NCBI RefSeq assembly: GCF_000473325.1
Contig: NZ_AXBI01000020.1
Coordinates: forward strand, 124,001 to 188,000
DNA length: 64,000 nt
Reading direction: 5' to 3'
From: Leisingera caerulea DSM 24564
Lineage (GTDB): Bacteria; Pseudomonadota; Alphaproteobacteria; Rhodobacterales; Rhodobacteraceae
The notes beneath the pieces are model-generated. The model was not told the origin of the DNA, searched no databases, and was given only the letters and a program-made list of their open reading frames with translations. Below, piece by piece: positions 29,479 to 38,533 of this stretch; the stretch's first letter is position 1, and every line of letters begins with the position of its first letter. A program made the position numbers and the translations under genes.

Positions 29479-30519
29479 ATGCCCAAATCCCGTGACGCGC
29501 GCCTGAGCGGCACCCAATCGGCCCTGATCAAGCGGTGCCGGTCTCTCAAATCCACCAAGGCCAAAGTAGAACTTGCTGACGCGGATCTCGCGGGGGTGAT
29601 CGGTTTCCTCGAAAGGGATCTGGGCAAGCCGGGGGCCATCTCTGCGCTTCCGGATGGCGCGCGGCCGGGGCGGTCGTATTACGAAACGCCGCCCTCGATG
29701 CCGGAGTTTTCCAAGCCGGAACGCGCCAAGGTGAATTTGCCGGAAATCTTCCAGCAGGCCGCCCAGGAAATCGAGGACTTCGAGCGGGCCTTCGAATGTC
29801 TTTGCGAAATTCATAAACGACGTGTGAAATTCGCCCAGATCCGCAAAACCCAGCCGCTGCCCCAAATCGATGAGCTTGCGCCCCGCGGCATGCTGGAGTT
29901 CGGCCTGGCCTCGCCGGAAGCCGTGGCCGTTCTGCTGCGTCTGCGCAAACACCTCTACGACATCGACAACCGCGCCGCTCAGGAGACCGCATTCCTGTTC
30001 ATGAAGATCGCCGCCAATGCGATGGGCGGGACGCGCCACTCCAGCCGGACCTCCCCCATCCGGCGCAGCACCGGAAACCGCCAGCGGCGGCCGGTCGACT
30101 TCATCGTCGGCAACAGCGCCTACGATTTCAAATGCCGCATGACCGAAGCGCCGAGCCGCCGGGCGCGCTTCCATGATGAGCTGCTCTTTCCGAGAGACTG
30201 CAGTGCCTCCGGTTACCGTCCGGTTCTGCTGGCGCTGCATAAGCTGGAAGGGGAACGGTCCGAACAGCTTCTTGACGCCTACCAGCGCTACGGCGGCGCG
30301 GCGTATACCGGCGAAGACGCATGGCGCCACCTGAAAGAAAGCTCCGGCCCGATGATGTCGATGTTCCTCGGGCACTATGTCCTTGGCCGCATCAGCATGA
30401 TCAGCCAAGCGGCTGAAGGCCCGATGGACATGAAGATCACGATCCGCGACGGCTACATCAAGTACAGCATCACGGGCGCCAATGGCAAAACCGACAGGAT
30501 CCGCATTCCCCGCTCCTGA
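29479..30519 (+). CDS. Candidate restriction endonuclease (ApaLI-like, PD-(D/E)XK)
   Basis: The 346-residue protein carries VDFIVGNSAYDFKCR at about 205-220. This fits a PD-(D/E)XK nuclease core with Asp, then DFK in place of EFK. The surrounding pattern (RRARFHDELLFPRDCSASGY, PVLLAL, YGGAAYTGEDAWRHL) resembles what I recall of ApaLI-like type II enzymes, but recall is not a search. No methyltransferase is adjacent; the nearest is about 33 kb downstream. AAAGGA precedes the ATG at 29479. Confidence 0.5.
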   Translation: MPKSRDARLSGTQSALIKRCRSLKSTKAKVELADADLAGVIGFLERDLGKPGAISALPDGARPGRSYYETPPSMPEFSKPERAKVNLPEIFQQAAQEIEDFERAFECLCEIHKRRVKFAQIRKTQPLPQIDELAPRGMLEFGLASPEAVAVLLRLRKHLYDIDNRAAQETAFLFMKIAANAMGGTRHSSRTSPIRRSTGNRQRRPVDFIVGNSAYDFKCRMTEAPSRRARFHDELLFPRDCSASGYRPVLLALHKLEGERSEQLLDAYQRYGGAAYTGEDAWRHLKESSGPMMSMFLGHYVLGRISMISQAAEGPMDMKITIRDGYIKYSITGANGKTDRIRIPRS

Positions 30520-30799
30520 TTTGCGAATTTGATTGCTGCATTCAGTCTTGCACATCGGTCTCCCTTTGGGCCATTGCCGCCAAAAGGGAGACACGCATGA
30601 CGGTAATTTCTCCAGACGGACTTCTGGTTCAACTGAATGAAGACATCTGCCGGGAGCTGGCGCCCGGCTCTGCAATCCTATGCGAAGCGGGCGAAGATGG
30701 GCTTCCGGTTGTCAGGAATGACGCCGTGGAGATCTGGTTCGAAGGCAATGTCCATGACGCTTTAACATCTTCCCCGCCCTGAAGGACGAGGATTTCCCA

Positions 30800-31901
30800 T
30801 CAAACGGCAGCGGCATCGAGCTGCTGCCGTTTGAGTCGAGTTGACGCTTCGCAGGCGGCCAGTGCCGAAGCCTCCACGTCCAGCAACGGGGTGTTCCCCC
30901 GCCGGTAGCGGTCCGGGTTCAGGGCCCGGTCCAGGATATTACGTGCCGCATTCGTGTCGGCATTGGCCTCGGAGCCGCAGGCGGTGCAGGCGAAGAGGGC
31001 TTGGCTTTCGCGGCTCCTCGCATCCACATGGCCGCAAGCGGCGCAGGTCTGACTGGTGTATGCGGCCGGGACCTTGACCAGGACCCCGCCCGTTTCCTCG
31101 AGCTTGTATCCGAGCATGCGCTCCAGCGCATGCCAGCCGATACCCAGGATAGACCGGTTCAGGCCGGACTTCTGGGCGACATTGCGCCCCGGGGCCTCGC
31201 GCGTCCCGCGTGCAGAGCGCGTCATGGACCGGATCTTGAGGTCCTCAATGGCCACGAGACCGAACCGGCCCGCCAGGTCGCGGCTGAGAACATGCGCCGC
31301 ATGGGCCCGGATCCGCGCCTGCTTGCCCTTCAGCTTTGCCAGCCGGGCGCGAGCGGCCGCATAGCGGCGCGATCGAGATCTGCCAGCCCCCGCCGGCGCG
31401 GCGGCTGATCGTGGCATTGCGGATATCAATTGATACATCCTTTTTCGCACGCAGCTTGCGCGTGTCGCGGTACCGCACCCATCCGATCTTGGGAATGCGG
31501 ACCTCGGACCATTTCCGGTTCAGGCGCCGGACCGCGATTTCGCGCCCGGCCTGCCGGAAGTTGTCGTCCTGCCCCTTCTTGCGCTTGCGCGGATAGCCTG
31601 CGCGGCCCTCGAAGAAGTTGGCATAGGCCCGGTCCAGATCGATCAGGGCCTGATTTTGCGCGGTCTGGCTGACCGCGGCGATCCACGGCTCCGATGCGCG
31701 AAGCTCGGCGAGCTCGCGCGACAGCCGCTTGGCGCCGAAGACGCGCGGTGCGCCGCCGGCATAGGGCTTGCCTCCCCAGGTCCGGCGCTGCTCCAGGGCC
31801 AGGTTGTAGACGAGGCGCGCGACACCTGCCGTCTGCGAGAGCAGATGATCCTGCTCCTGCGACGGGTAAAGGGTGTAGACATGGCCCCTGATAATTTCCA
31901 T
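30800..31901 (-). pseudogene. tnpB: TnpB RNA-guided nuclease, internal deletion
   Basis: The N-terminal part (31901 to about 31380) is typical TnpB (LYPSQEQDHLLSQTAGVARL, DRAYANFFEGRAGYPRKRKK, GGGWQIS). It jumps, with a frame change, into LAKLKGKQARIRAHAAHV. The missing stretch is where RuvC-I with its first catalytic Asp (GID-like) normally sits. The rest is intact: IEDLKI, the four-cysteine finger (CAAC...CTAC) and ADTNAARNIL. It is thus a catalytically dead remnant. Its 3' end forms a perfect 11-bp hairpin (CAAACGGCAGC, 30801-30833), where the guide RNA scaffold of such elements is encoded. Confidence 0.82.
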
Positions 31902-32339
31902 AGTCGCAAACTAAAACTTGGCCTGAGGCACGTCAATCTGGAATACCGAACCGGCAGACATGTCGTCTGCAGCCTGAACCTGCACTTGGTCTTTGTGACC
32001 AAGTACCGCCGCGGCGTCCTGGACAAGGACGCGCATGAGCGCCTGCGCACCGCCTTCAGCAAGGTCGCGGCCGATTTCGGGGCGAAGCTCGTGGAGTGCG
32101 ACGGCGAGGACGATCACGTCCACCTGCTGGTGGAGTACCCGGCCACGGTCCAGATCTCGAAGCTGGTCAACTCGTTGAAGGGGGTTGGGTCGCGGCTGCT
32201 GCTCCGCGACCGGGAAGATCTACGGCGTCTGAGCCGGAAGGGGCTCTGGTCGCCGAGCTATTTTGCCGCCAGCTGCGGAGGCGCACCCATCGATACTATT
32301 CGATCCTATGTGCGCAATCAGCGCACGCCGGCGGCATAA
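31881..32339 (+). CDS. tnpA: IS200/IS605 transposase TnpA (Y1 HUH)
   Basis: The 152-residue protein is complete. It has VTKYRRGVLDKDAHERLRTA, the HUH motif DHVHLLVEYP and, near the end, the catalytic tyrosine in TIRSYVRNQ. It cuts and joins single-stranded element ends via a 5'-phosphotyrosine. The ATG at 31881 overlaps the divergent tnpB 5' end by 21 bases, the IS605 arrangement. It could still mobilise the element. Confidence 0.92.
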   Translation: MAPDNFHSRKLKLGLRHVNLEYRTGRHVVCSLNLHLVFVTKYRRGVLDKDAHERLRTAFSKVAADFGAKLVECDGEDDHVHLLVEYPATVQISKLVNSLKGVGSRLLLRDREDLRRLSRKGLWSPSYFAASCGGAPIDTIRSYVRNQRTPAA

Positions 32340-32556
32340 AGCGGCCCTATCCCTCCCCCACCTGAAGGAAGGGGCTTCCCGGGCGATTGGTGACGGGCGG
32401 ATCATCATCGGCCCCAGTGATGGCGCGATGAGAATGTACGGGCCGGACGATCCTCGTCTTTTGCCGCTGGTAAGCAGTTTCGATGATCACACCCGCCGCA
32501 TCATCTCCGGTGTCGGGACCCCGGCAACAACGCTTGGCGAGCCATCCCAGCATTAA

Positions 32557-32863
32557 TTCAGGCAGCGCGGGCCCGCCCTGCGCTGCACTCACAGGCGCCG
32601 CTTTCCGGCGATCGCCTGCCCGCCCCTCAAATTTTGCGAATTTCCTATTGCGCAACTGAACCGAGGCGTCTACCAAGGGTCCATATTAGATTTTCACATT
32701 CTGGCACGGGCAGTCTTCAGCCCTCCAGCCGCGGCCCGCCCCTGCATGAAACCGGGACCGTCCGCACCGGGAAATCTGCCAGATACCACGCCGCTTTTGC
32801 GGCCGGGCAGGACCGGACAGCTGGAGAGAATGACCCGGGTCAGGCGACCACGGAGCGATCCAA
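32557..32863. other. Intergenic region with one dispersed motif copy
   Basis: About 300 bp with no convincing gene. It holds TTTTGCGAATTTCC near 32633 and a nearby TTGCGCAA. It is the probable control region of the next gene. Confidence 0.4.
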
Positions 32864-33661
32864 GTGATTCAAGAACGTCTCTCTCCCGCAAAAATGCGAA
32901 AACTCGAAGCGGTCCAAGCTGCCAGGCGCATCCACGACGCCATTGAGGACCGCCATGCCACAGCTGGCAAAGGCCAAATCAGGATCGACGCCCGCACACG
33001 CACAGGGCGGGTGCGCGGGCTGCGCGCCCTGGCATCTGATGCCGGCCCCTGCTCGCTGGGCGCGGCGCATGATGCGTCCTGCCGGATCGGCCACTGGGCA
33101 TATCTCTCCACGATGAATTCGCGATCTCTCTACAAGGGGATTGGGGTGGTCGCCAACGCCATCAATTTCGAAACCCGACCAGCCCGCGACGAGGCGGGGT
33201 TTGCGGTTGAAAGCGGCCTCGAAGTCTTGATTGATCTCCATATCCTGAAACGCCTTGCCCTGCGCGCCGGAGCGCCGGACGCAGAAAGCCAGATCGCGAT
33301 GCTGCGCCCGGTGATTGCCTGGTGCGCCGCGGCCAATCAGTGCGGCATTACCGGCCGCTTCATCGTCCCGACTGCGGACGGGCTGTATTTCTGCCGCCGC
33401 GAAGAGCTGCCTGATATCGAAGGCCGCACTGACGGCCAGCTCGCAGCCAGGGTTGTCACATTCTACAGCTTTGACGAAATGCGAAATTCCCACAAGGAAA
33501 GCTGGGCGCGCCTGCGGGACGCCGGCATTCTGGACAACACGCCGAGCTATCCCAGGCTGGCGGGTGCGGGAAAAGCGGAGCTGGTGCAGCTTTGCGCGAT
33601 GGCGGGCGAAGATCTTCTCATCCGCACAGCCTTGGAAGCGAAGTCATCACGGAAAATCTAA
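32864..33661 (+). CDS. Hypothetical protein, about 265 residues
   Basis: A soluble protein with patterns such as AVQAARRIHDAIEDRH, GRFIVPTADGLYFCRREELP and VVTFYSFDEMRNSHKESWARLRDAGI. No family is recognised. The start is uncertain: GTG 32864 or ATG 32894, the latter lying exactly in a motif copy (ATGCGAAAAC). The C-terminal half, with an Asp/Glu-rich loop and a helical end, looks globular. Confidence 0.55.
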   Translation: MIQERLSPAKMRKLEAVQAARRIHDAIEDRHATAGKGQIRIDARTRTGRVRGLRALASDAGPCSLGAAHDASCRIGHWAYLSTMNSRSLYKGIGVVANAINFETRPARDEAGFAVESGLEVLIDLHILKRLALRAGAPDAESQIAMLRPVIAWCAAANQCGITGRFIVPTADGLYFCRREELPDIEGRTDGQLAARVVTFYSFDEMRNSHKESWARLRDAGILDNTPSYPRLAGAGKAELVQLCAMAGEDLLIRTALEAKSSRKI

Positions 33662-33780
33662 CCCGAGCATTTGCGAATAACTTGATTATCTATCTGTAAA
33701 TCATATATGAAGCTGCAAGCGACTGACTCTCTGAGCTTCGCGTCTTCGTGGTGGTGGGGCACGGCTTAATCGCCGTGCCC

Positions 33781-33796
33781 ATTCGCATTTGCGAAT
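33781..33796. promoter_or_regulatory. Palindromic double copy of the dispersed motif
   Basis: ATTCGCA-TT-TGCGAAT is a perfect inverted repeat made of two facing TGCGAA cores, 65 bases before the next start codon. A further single copy lies near 33671. The palindrome suggests a dimeric protein may bind the motif. Confidence 0.55.
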
Positions 33797-33861
33797 TTGC
33801 TTATTGTCTTTTCCTCTGTTGCATGCTGCTCTATGGCATCGAACAGGAAAAGGACCAGCGC

Positions 33862-34593
33862 ATGAAGCTCAATCGTATCCCCGTAATCGACCTGTCCACC
33901 GGACATCTCACGGTTCACACCCGTGACTGGATGAGCCGCAAGGCTGATGAGGGCCGCCTCGGCTTCATGGAGCGGGATGAGGGCTTCTTCCTCTCAACGA
34001 CCCATGCCCGTGATGAAGACTTCACAGCGCAGGATGATCCGCAGCTGCCGCCGGACCTTCACCTTTGCCTCTCGATGGCGGCCGCCAACGATGTGCAATA
34101 CGTTCTCTTTGACCGGGATGCGGATGCCCAGCCCGGCCTGCCTTTCTATGAAGAGCGCATGGAAACCTATGTCGAAAACGGAGCAACCTACCCTGTACAG
34201 CCGCTCGATGCGGACCATGACTTCGACGGGATTGCAGGATTGGATCCTTCCCTGCAGACATGGACAGATGATGCAGGCGTCCGCAGGGCGGTGTACGGCT
34301 ACGCGCCGCGCAGCCTTCAGCGCTCCCAGCTTCGCATCGAGAAAAACGGTCCCGTCCTGGAAGATGGCGAATACGAGGTCGACGGGGGCTGCTGGCTGAC
34401 CCTCGGGAATGCGTCCATTCGCGTTTGCGAACCGGAAAACGATCCGGGGGCACTTCGCATTTCGGTTCTGCCGAAAGGCATGGAGGATGTCGGCCCCGAA
34501 TTCGGTGCTCTTGATATTCTTCAGGAGGATCTGACCGAAGAAATCGAGAACAACAGGCGCGAGCAAGAGGCAGACGAGACCCCCTCTATCTGA
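33862..34593 (+). CDS. Hypothetical protein (DUF5983-like start)
   Basis: The 243-residue acidic protein begins MKLNRIPVIDLSTGHLTVHT; the VIDLSTGHLT phrase recalls DUF5983 proteins of plasmids, a weak match from memory. The remainder includes WTDDAGVRRAVYGYAPRSLQ and a beta-rich segment (LEDGEYEVDGGCWLTLGN). AAAGGA precedes the ATG. A strong hairpin terminator follows. Confidence 0.55.
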   Translation: MKLNRIPVIDLSTGHLTVHTRDWMSRKADEGRLGFMERDEGFFLSTTHARDEDFTAQDDPQLPPDLHLCLSMAAANDVQYVLFDRDADAQPGLPFYEERMETYVENGATYPVQPLDADHDFDGIAGLDPSLQTWTDDAGVRRAVYGYAPRSLQRSQLRIEKNGPVLEDGEYEVDGGCWLTLGNASIRVCEPENDPGALRISVLPKGMEDVGPEFGALDILQEDLTEEIENNRREQEADETPSI

Positions 34594-34619
34594 CCGCCCC
34601 CCTGCCCCCGCAGTGAACC

Positions 34620-34643
34620 GCCCGGCCGCATCCGCGGCCGGGC
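34620..34643 (+). terminator. Intrinsic terminator
   Basis: A perfect 10-bp stem GCCCGGCCGC-ATCC-GCGGCCGGGC is followed by TTTCTTGTT, directly after the DUF5983-like gene. Confidence 0.85.
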
Positions 34644-34791
34644 TTTCTTGTTCTGGCGCTCTGGAGCGCACCGTCCAGGCAGAGCCGGAGGGTCCGGGGT
34701 GGCCACCTGGAAACTGTGGACAACGTTGAACAGGAATTCGCGCGCTGCCCTGATTTGGTCATAATGCGAAAAACTGATGAAAGGCACAGCC

Positions 34792-36357
34792 ATGAAGATT
34801 TTCCTGTTCCTCGCCAAATTCGGAACCATGATCGCCTATCTAATTTCAAAGTATGGCGACAAGGACGACAGCGCCGCCCCGGACGGCAATGATCATGACA
34901 ATGGAGACCAGGGCGGCGGCGATCCGGGCCGGGGCGACGGCAGCTTTGAAAGCCGCGTTCCCGAAACCCCGGACGTTGACCCGGCCTCTATCAGCGGAGA
35001 GTACATCACCGGGACCTCGCAAGGCGAACGCCTCACCGGCGGTGCCGACGACGATGTGGTGATTGGCGGCGGCGGCCGGGACAAGATCATCACCGGGGGC
35101 GGCGATGATGTCGCCTGGGCTCTGGGCTCATCCGGGCTGACCGGCGTCTATACCCAAAGCGGCAATGACACTGTGGCCGCCTCGGTTCCGGGAAGCGGAC
35201 AGGTCCATATCGGCACCGGAGATGGTGATGACCGGATCATTCTCGACATGACAAACGACTCCGGCCGCCAGGCATTCCACGTCTATACCGGGGCCGGTCA
35301 GGACCGGATCGAGTTTGAAAATCTTGCAGCGGTCAAGTCGCCCATCCTGGGCCGCATCGACGACTTCGACCCCTCTCGTGACACCCTTGTGTTCGAGGGT
35401 CAGGTTCTCGACCTGCATGACCTTCCTGACGGGATTGACGTCGTCTCCTACAATGGCCAGCAATGGCTCAGGTTTGAAGACAAGGCCATCTTTGCCCTTG
35501 AGGGCGCCCGGGAGGGCGGCACCGAACAGCACTTCACGCCAAATCCAGACGACATGTCGGCGCTTGAGGTGGTGCGCTACGCGGATCCACAGAACGCTGT
35601 CCCCCTTCACGAAGCGGATGGAGAGTCCGGCGCCTTCAACCGCATCGACGTGAACAGCACGCATGCCATGGGAACAAGCGGCGACGACTGGATGACGGAC
35701 ACGCAGGTCCATGGCTCCAACGCTTCCGGCGAACATGACCATGGCGGCTCAGGGAGCACTGAGGAAACCGCTTCGGTGCATTTCATGGCTGGCGCCGGCA
35801 ACGATATCGTCGACGCAGGCAAGGGGGAGGATTCCATCTACGGGGGCCAGGGAAATGACTCGCTTGCAGGCGGTCTGGACGACGACCTCCTGTACGGCGA
35901 GGCCGGGAATGACCTCCTCTACGGCGGCACCGAGAATGACACGCTCGATGGCGGCTCGGGTGATGACCGGCTGTTCGGCGGCGCGGGCGATGATGTGCTG
36001 CGCGGCGGCAGCGGCCGGGATGAGATGACCGGCGGCGCGGGTCGGGATCAGTTCCTGATGGAAGATGGAGACCTGCAGAACTGGAACGATCTGATCGGCA
36101 GCCAGTCTGAGAAATACCTGCAGCTCGACATCATCGAGGACTTCCGCATCGGCGAAGACAAGATCGCCTTCAGTGAAGACCGCGGGATCACCCTTGAGGA
36201 CCTTCGGGCCTACAAGGTCGAAGTCGAGGGGCGGGAGCTGTTCTGCATTGAGGTCCCTGAAACCGAGGAGCGTTTCCTGGTCAATGTGGCGGAGGCTGAA
36301 GACGGCAGCGAAGCTGATTGGACCGATCTCCTGGCGGAAGAAAACTTCGTCATGTAA
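34792..36357 (+). CDS. RTX-repeat calcium-binding protein
   Basis: The 521-residue very acidic protein has an N-terminal hydrophobic stretch (MKIFLFLAKFGTMIAYLISK) and a first RTX-like patch (about 75-115). A second, regular block of nonapeptide repeats (about 333-420, GGxGNDxLxGG type) follows, then a C-terminal domain (VPETEERFLVNVAEAEDG). RTX repeats bind calcium and fold outside the cell, typically after type I secretion; no secretion genes are nearby. AAAGG precedes the ATG at 34792. An ATPase-type enzyme gene follows after 29 bases. Confidence 0.85.
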   Translation: MKIFLFLAKFGTMIAYLISKYGDKDDSAAPDGNDHDNGDQGGGDPGRGDGSFESRVPETPDVDPASISGEYITGTSQGERLTGGADDDVVIGGGGRDKIITGGGDDVAWALGSSGLTGVYTQSGNDTVAASVPGSGQVHIGTGDGDDRIILDMTNDSGRQAFHVYTGAGQDRIEFENLAAVKSPILGRIDDFDPSRDTLVFEGQVLDLHDLPDGIDVVSYNGQQWLRFEDKAIFALEGAREGGTEQHFTPNPDDMSALEVVRYADPQNAVPLHEADGESGAFNRIDVNSTHAMGTSGDDWMTDTQVHGSNASGEHDHGGSGSTEETASVHFMAGAGNDIVDAGKGEDSIYGGQGNDSLAGGLDDDLLYGEAGNDLLYGGTENDTLDGGSGDDRLFGGAGDDVLRGGSGRDEMTGGAGRDQFLMEDGDLQNWNDLIGSQSEKYLQLDIIEDFRIGEDKIAFSEDRGITLEDLRAYKVEVEGRELFCIEVPETEERFLVNVAEAEDGSEADWTDLLAEENFVM

Positions 36358-36386
36358 GATATGCGAAAATTGATACGGATTTCAAA

Positions 36387-37421
36387 ATGAACGTCTGGTA
36401 TACGAAAGGGCTTTCCGTCACCGCACAGGCCATGAGGCTGGTGCGGGACGGGTTTGGCAGCAGCGCTTTCCTGATCGCCTCTCACGACAACCCGGCCGCA
36501 CCGGTTCAAATGGCGGCCGACCATTTCCTGGTGGAACCTGAAGAGAGCGATGGTTACCCGGAATGGGTCTTGGAAAACGCCCAGGAAATGGATGTGGACC
36601 TGGTGATTGCACAGCGCTTTCCAGAGGCCATGTGGGCGTATCGGGATGCGTTCGAGAGCGCGGGCATCCGCCTGCACCTTCCAGCCGGTCCGGATGCGCT
36701 GCGGGTCCTCTGCCGGAAGGATCTGTTCTGCATGGATCTTGAAGGGCTGGGCCTGCCCGTGGCTGCGTTTGAAGTCTTCCGGTCCGGGCCTGAATTCGAT
36801 GATGCGATGAGCATCATGAAGGAGGACGGCCTTGCCCCTGACGGGTTCTGCGTGAAGCCGGTTGAGGGGATCTACGGGTCCGGCTTCCGGATCCTCAAGG
36901 AAGAGGGTAGCGATCTGGACCGCCTCCTCCGCAACAGCTTCTTCGAGATGTCGACCCGCAGCTTCCGCCGCCTGCTCCCGGACGTCCCGGCCGGCGAAGA
37001 CATGATGCTTATGCGCTTCCTGCCGGGCGTCGAACGTTCGGTTGATTTCCTCTCCAGAGACGGGGAGATGCTTGCCGGCGCTGCGCGGGTCAAGCAGGGC
37101 AGCACCCAGCATATCGAGATGGAGGGCGAGGCGCTTGAGCTGGCCCGAGCCCTGGCCCGGGAATATGGCCTGAACGGTATCTGCAATATGCAGACCCGCG
37201 AGGATGCCGATGGGCGGCAATTTATCCTCGAGGTCAATCCGCGGATGTCAGGCGGTCTGCCGATGACCAGCCTGTGCGGCCTCAACCTCCCGGCCTGGGA
37301 TGTTGCCCTGGCGCTGGATCTGCGCCCCGCGGGGGAAATCCCTCAGCTGCCCGGCGGCCAGACCGTCTGCATGGAAGCCAGCCCGATCCTTCTTCCCTCA
37401 TCGTCCGGCGGCCCTTGCTGA
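36387..37421 (+). CDS. ATP-grasp family ligase
   Basis: The 344-residue protein has an ATP-grasp layout. There is a Rossmann-like N-terminus (ASHDNPAAPVQMAADHFL), then FCVKPVEGIYGSGFRIL (nucleotide-binding lysine and glycine loop, about 150-166), MLMRFLPGVERSVDF, and the metal-binding FILEVNPRMSGGLPMTS (about 277-293). Such enzymes join a carboxylate to an amine or thiol using ATP, often in peptide or carbamoyl chemistry. The substrate is unknown. It is downstream of the RTX gene, with its own motif copy (ATATGCGAAAATTG) just before the start. A hairpin terminator follows. Confidence 0.82.
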   Translation: MNVWYTKGLSVTAQAMRLVRDGFGSSAFLIASHDNPAAPVQMAADHFLVEPEESDGYPEWVLENAQEMDVDLVIAQRFPEAMWAYRDAFESAGIRLHLPAGPDALRVLCRKDLFCMDLEGLGLPVAAFEVFRSGPEFDDAMSIMKEDGLAPDGFCVKPVEGIYGSGFRILKEEGSDLDRLLRNSFFEMSTRSFRRLLPDVPAGEDMMLMRFLPGVERSVDFLSRDGEMLAGAARVKQGSTQHIEMEGEALELARALAREYGLNGICNMQTREDADGRQFILEVNPRMSGGLPMTSLCGLNLPAWDVALALDLRPAGEIPQLPGGQTVCMEASPILLPSSSGGPC

Positions 37422-37455
37422 TCGGAAAACTGGCGCTTCTGCGCACCTCTCCAGC

Positions 37456-37482
37456 GGCGGCCGGCTTGCAAGCTTGGCCGCC
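37456..37482 (+). terminator. Hairpin after the ATP-grasp gene
   Basis: GGCGGCC pairs with GGCCGCC around a 13-base loop, followed by GTTCTCTTG. Likely intrinsic terminator. Confidence 0.65.
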
Positions 37483-37489
37483 GTTCTCT

Positions 37490-37920
37490 TGAATTTCAGA
37501 ACAGATCCTTATTATTCCATGCGTTTGCAGCTGAAGCATTGCGTAAATTTCACCTCATAGGGTGAATTGCATAGAGGCTCGATAAATCCCCAGGGCCGCT
37601 CAGCGGCGCGCCCGCATCTCTGACATGGCCGGGGTTGGCGTCCTGGTTTCTCATCGCGGCACGATCACTGAGCAGCGCCCTGCGGCCCTCAGAACCCGTC
37701 TGGCGGGCGAAGGGGATCGAAAAACTATCGGGCATATTACTCAGTCCGATAATATGGGACAGGGAAGGCTTTGACCGTTTATCGAGCAAGGCTCCATCAG
37801 CCCATGGAGCCGCCCGACAGCCCAATCAGAGGGTCGTGTGAAAAGCGGTTTTGCGAAAAACTATATTGCATCCCAGCCCTCAAGCACGCTAATCTGAATG
37901 CGAAAAAGAAAGGGTATCAC
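37490..37920. other. Gene-free stretch before the LolA-like gene
   Basis: No convincing gene. Two dispersed motif copies (TTTTGCGAAAAACT near 37850 and GAATGCGAAAAAG near 37898) precede the next start codon. A 91-codon minus-strand frame (37550-37825) has no ribosome site or family likeness. Confidence 0.4.
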
Positions 37921-38508
37921 ATGTACACTCGTCTTCGCGCCGCGCTCCTCGCACTCCCCTTGGTACTGGCAGCGGGCAGCGCCCAGGCTGAGGCCGGCAT
38001 CGCGGATGTTTCGGCGTGGTTCAACAGCTGGAGCACCCTGAGCTCCCCATTCGTTCAGGTGAACGATGATGGCACCACCTCCAAGGGCATGCTCTACATG
38101 AAGCGCCCTGGCAAGATGCGCATCGACTATGAAGACCAGGATGCCAAGCTGATCGTGGGAGCCGGATCGATTGCGATCTACGATGGCACGCGCCGGTCGC
38201 GCCCGCCCGAGGTCTATCCCCTGAAGCGCACTCCGCTCTGGCAAATCCTCCGCCCGGCTGTCGATCTGACCAAGAGCTCTTCGGTGCGCCGCGTCACCCG
38301 CGCCAAGGGCGGGCTGATCAGTGTGCGCGTGTACGACCCGAAACATCCTGAAGCCGGAGAGCTTGATCTTCACTTCGCCGACCGGAAAGGAAACGCCTTC
38401 CTCACCGGTTGGACCTCCTACCCCCAGTCCGGGGAAGTCGTGAAGGTCCGGCTGACCGCCCCTCGCATCGGGGTCAGCCTGAAAAACTCGCTCTTCAGCC
38501 GTCACTGA
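37921..38508 (+). CDS. LolA-like outer-membrane lipoprotein carrier protein
   Basis: The 195-residue protein has a cleavable signal peptide (LLALPLVLAAGSAQAEA) and the LolA/LolB-like fold pattern: SSPFVQVNDDGTTSKGMLYMKRPGKMRIDY, then GAGSIAIYDGTR and PLWQIL. In the known family, LolA ferries lipoproteins across the periplasm to the outer membrane. A copy among accessory genes may serve an element-specific surface lipoprotein, which is inferred. AAAGGG lies a few bases before the ATG. Confidence 0.8.
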   Translation: MYTRLRAALLALPLVLAAGSAQAEAGIADVSAWFNSWSTLSSPFVQVNDDGTTSKGMLYMKRPGKMRIDYEDQDAKLIVGAGSIAIYDGTRRSRPPEVYPLKRTPLWQILRPAVDLTKSSSVRRVTRAKGGLISVRVYDPKHPEAGELDLHFADRKGNAFLTGWTSYPQSGEVVKVRLTAPRIGVSLKNSLFSRH

Positions 38509-38533
38509 CCGCATACCGAACCGGAGATCTGCC

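Larger units (their letters stand above)
30770..32381. mobile_element. IS200/IS605-family element, tnpB defective
   Basis: Both ends carry related sequence: CCCTGAAGGACGAGGATTTCCC at the left and CACCTGAAGGAAGGGGCTTCCC at the right, as in IS605-group termini. Inside are divergent tnpA (plus) and tnpB (minus). Like other HUH elements it lacks inverted repeats. The exact ends are estimated to within about ten bases. Confidence 0.75.
30597..32556 (+). pseudogene. Hypothetical gene split by an IS605-type element
   Basis: The 5' part (30597 to about 30770) has a good ribosome site (AAAAGGGAG) and encodes ISPDGLLVQLNEDICRELAP onwards. Its final residues (SSPP, stop at 30782) come from the element end. 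The 3' part resumes after the element at about 32385 (IGDGRIIIGPSDGAMRMYGP) and ends at 32556. Joining the two gives one protein of about 115 residues. No family is recognised. Confidence 0.6.
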
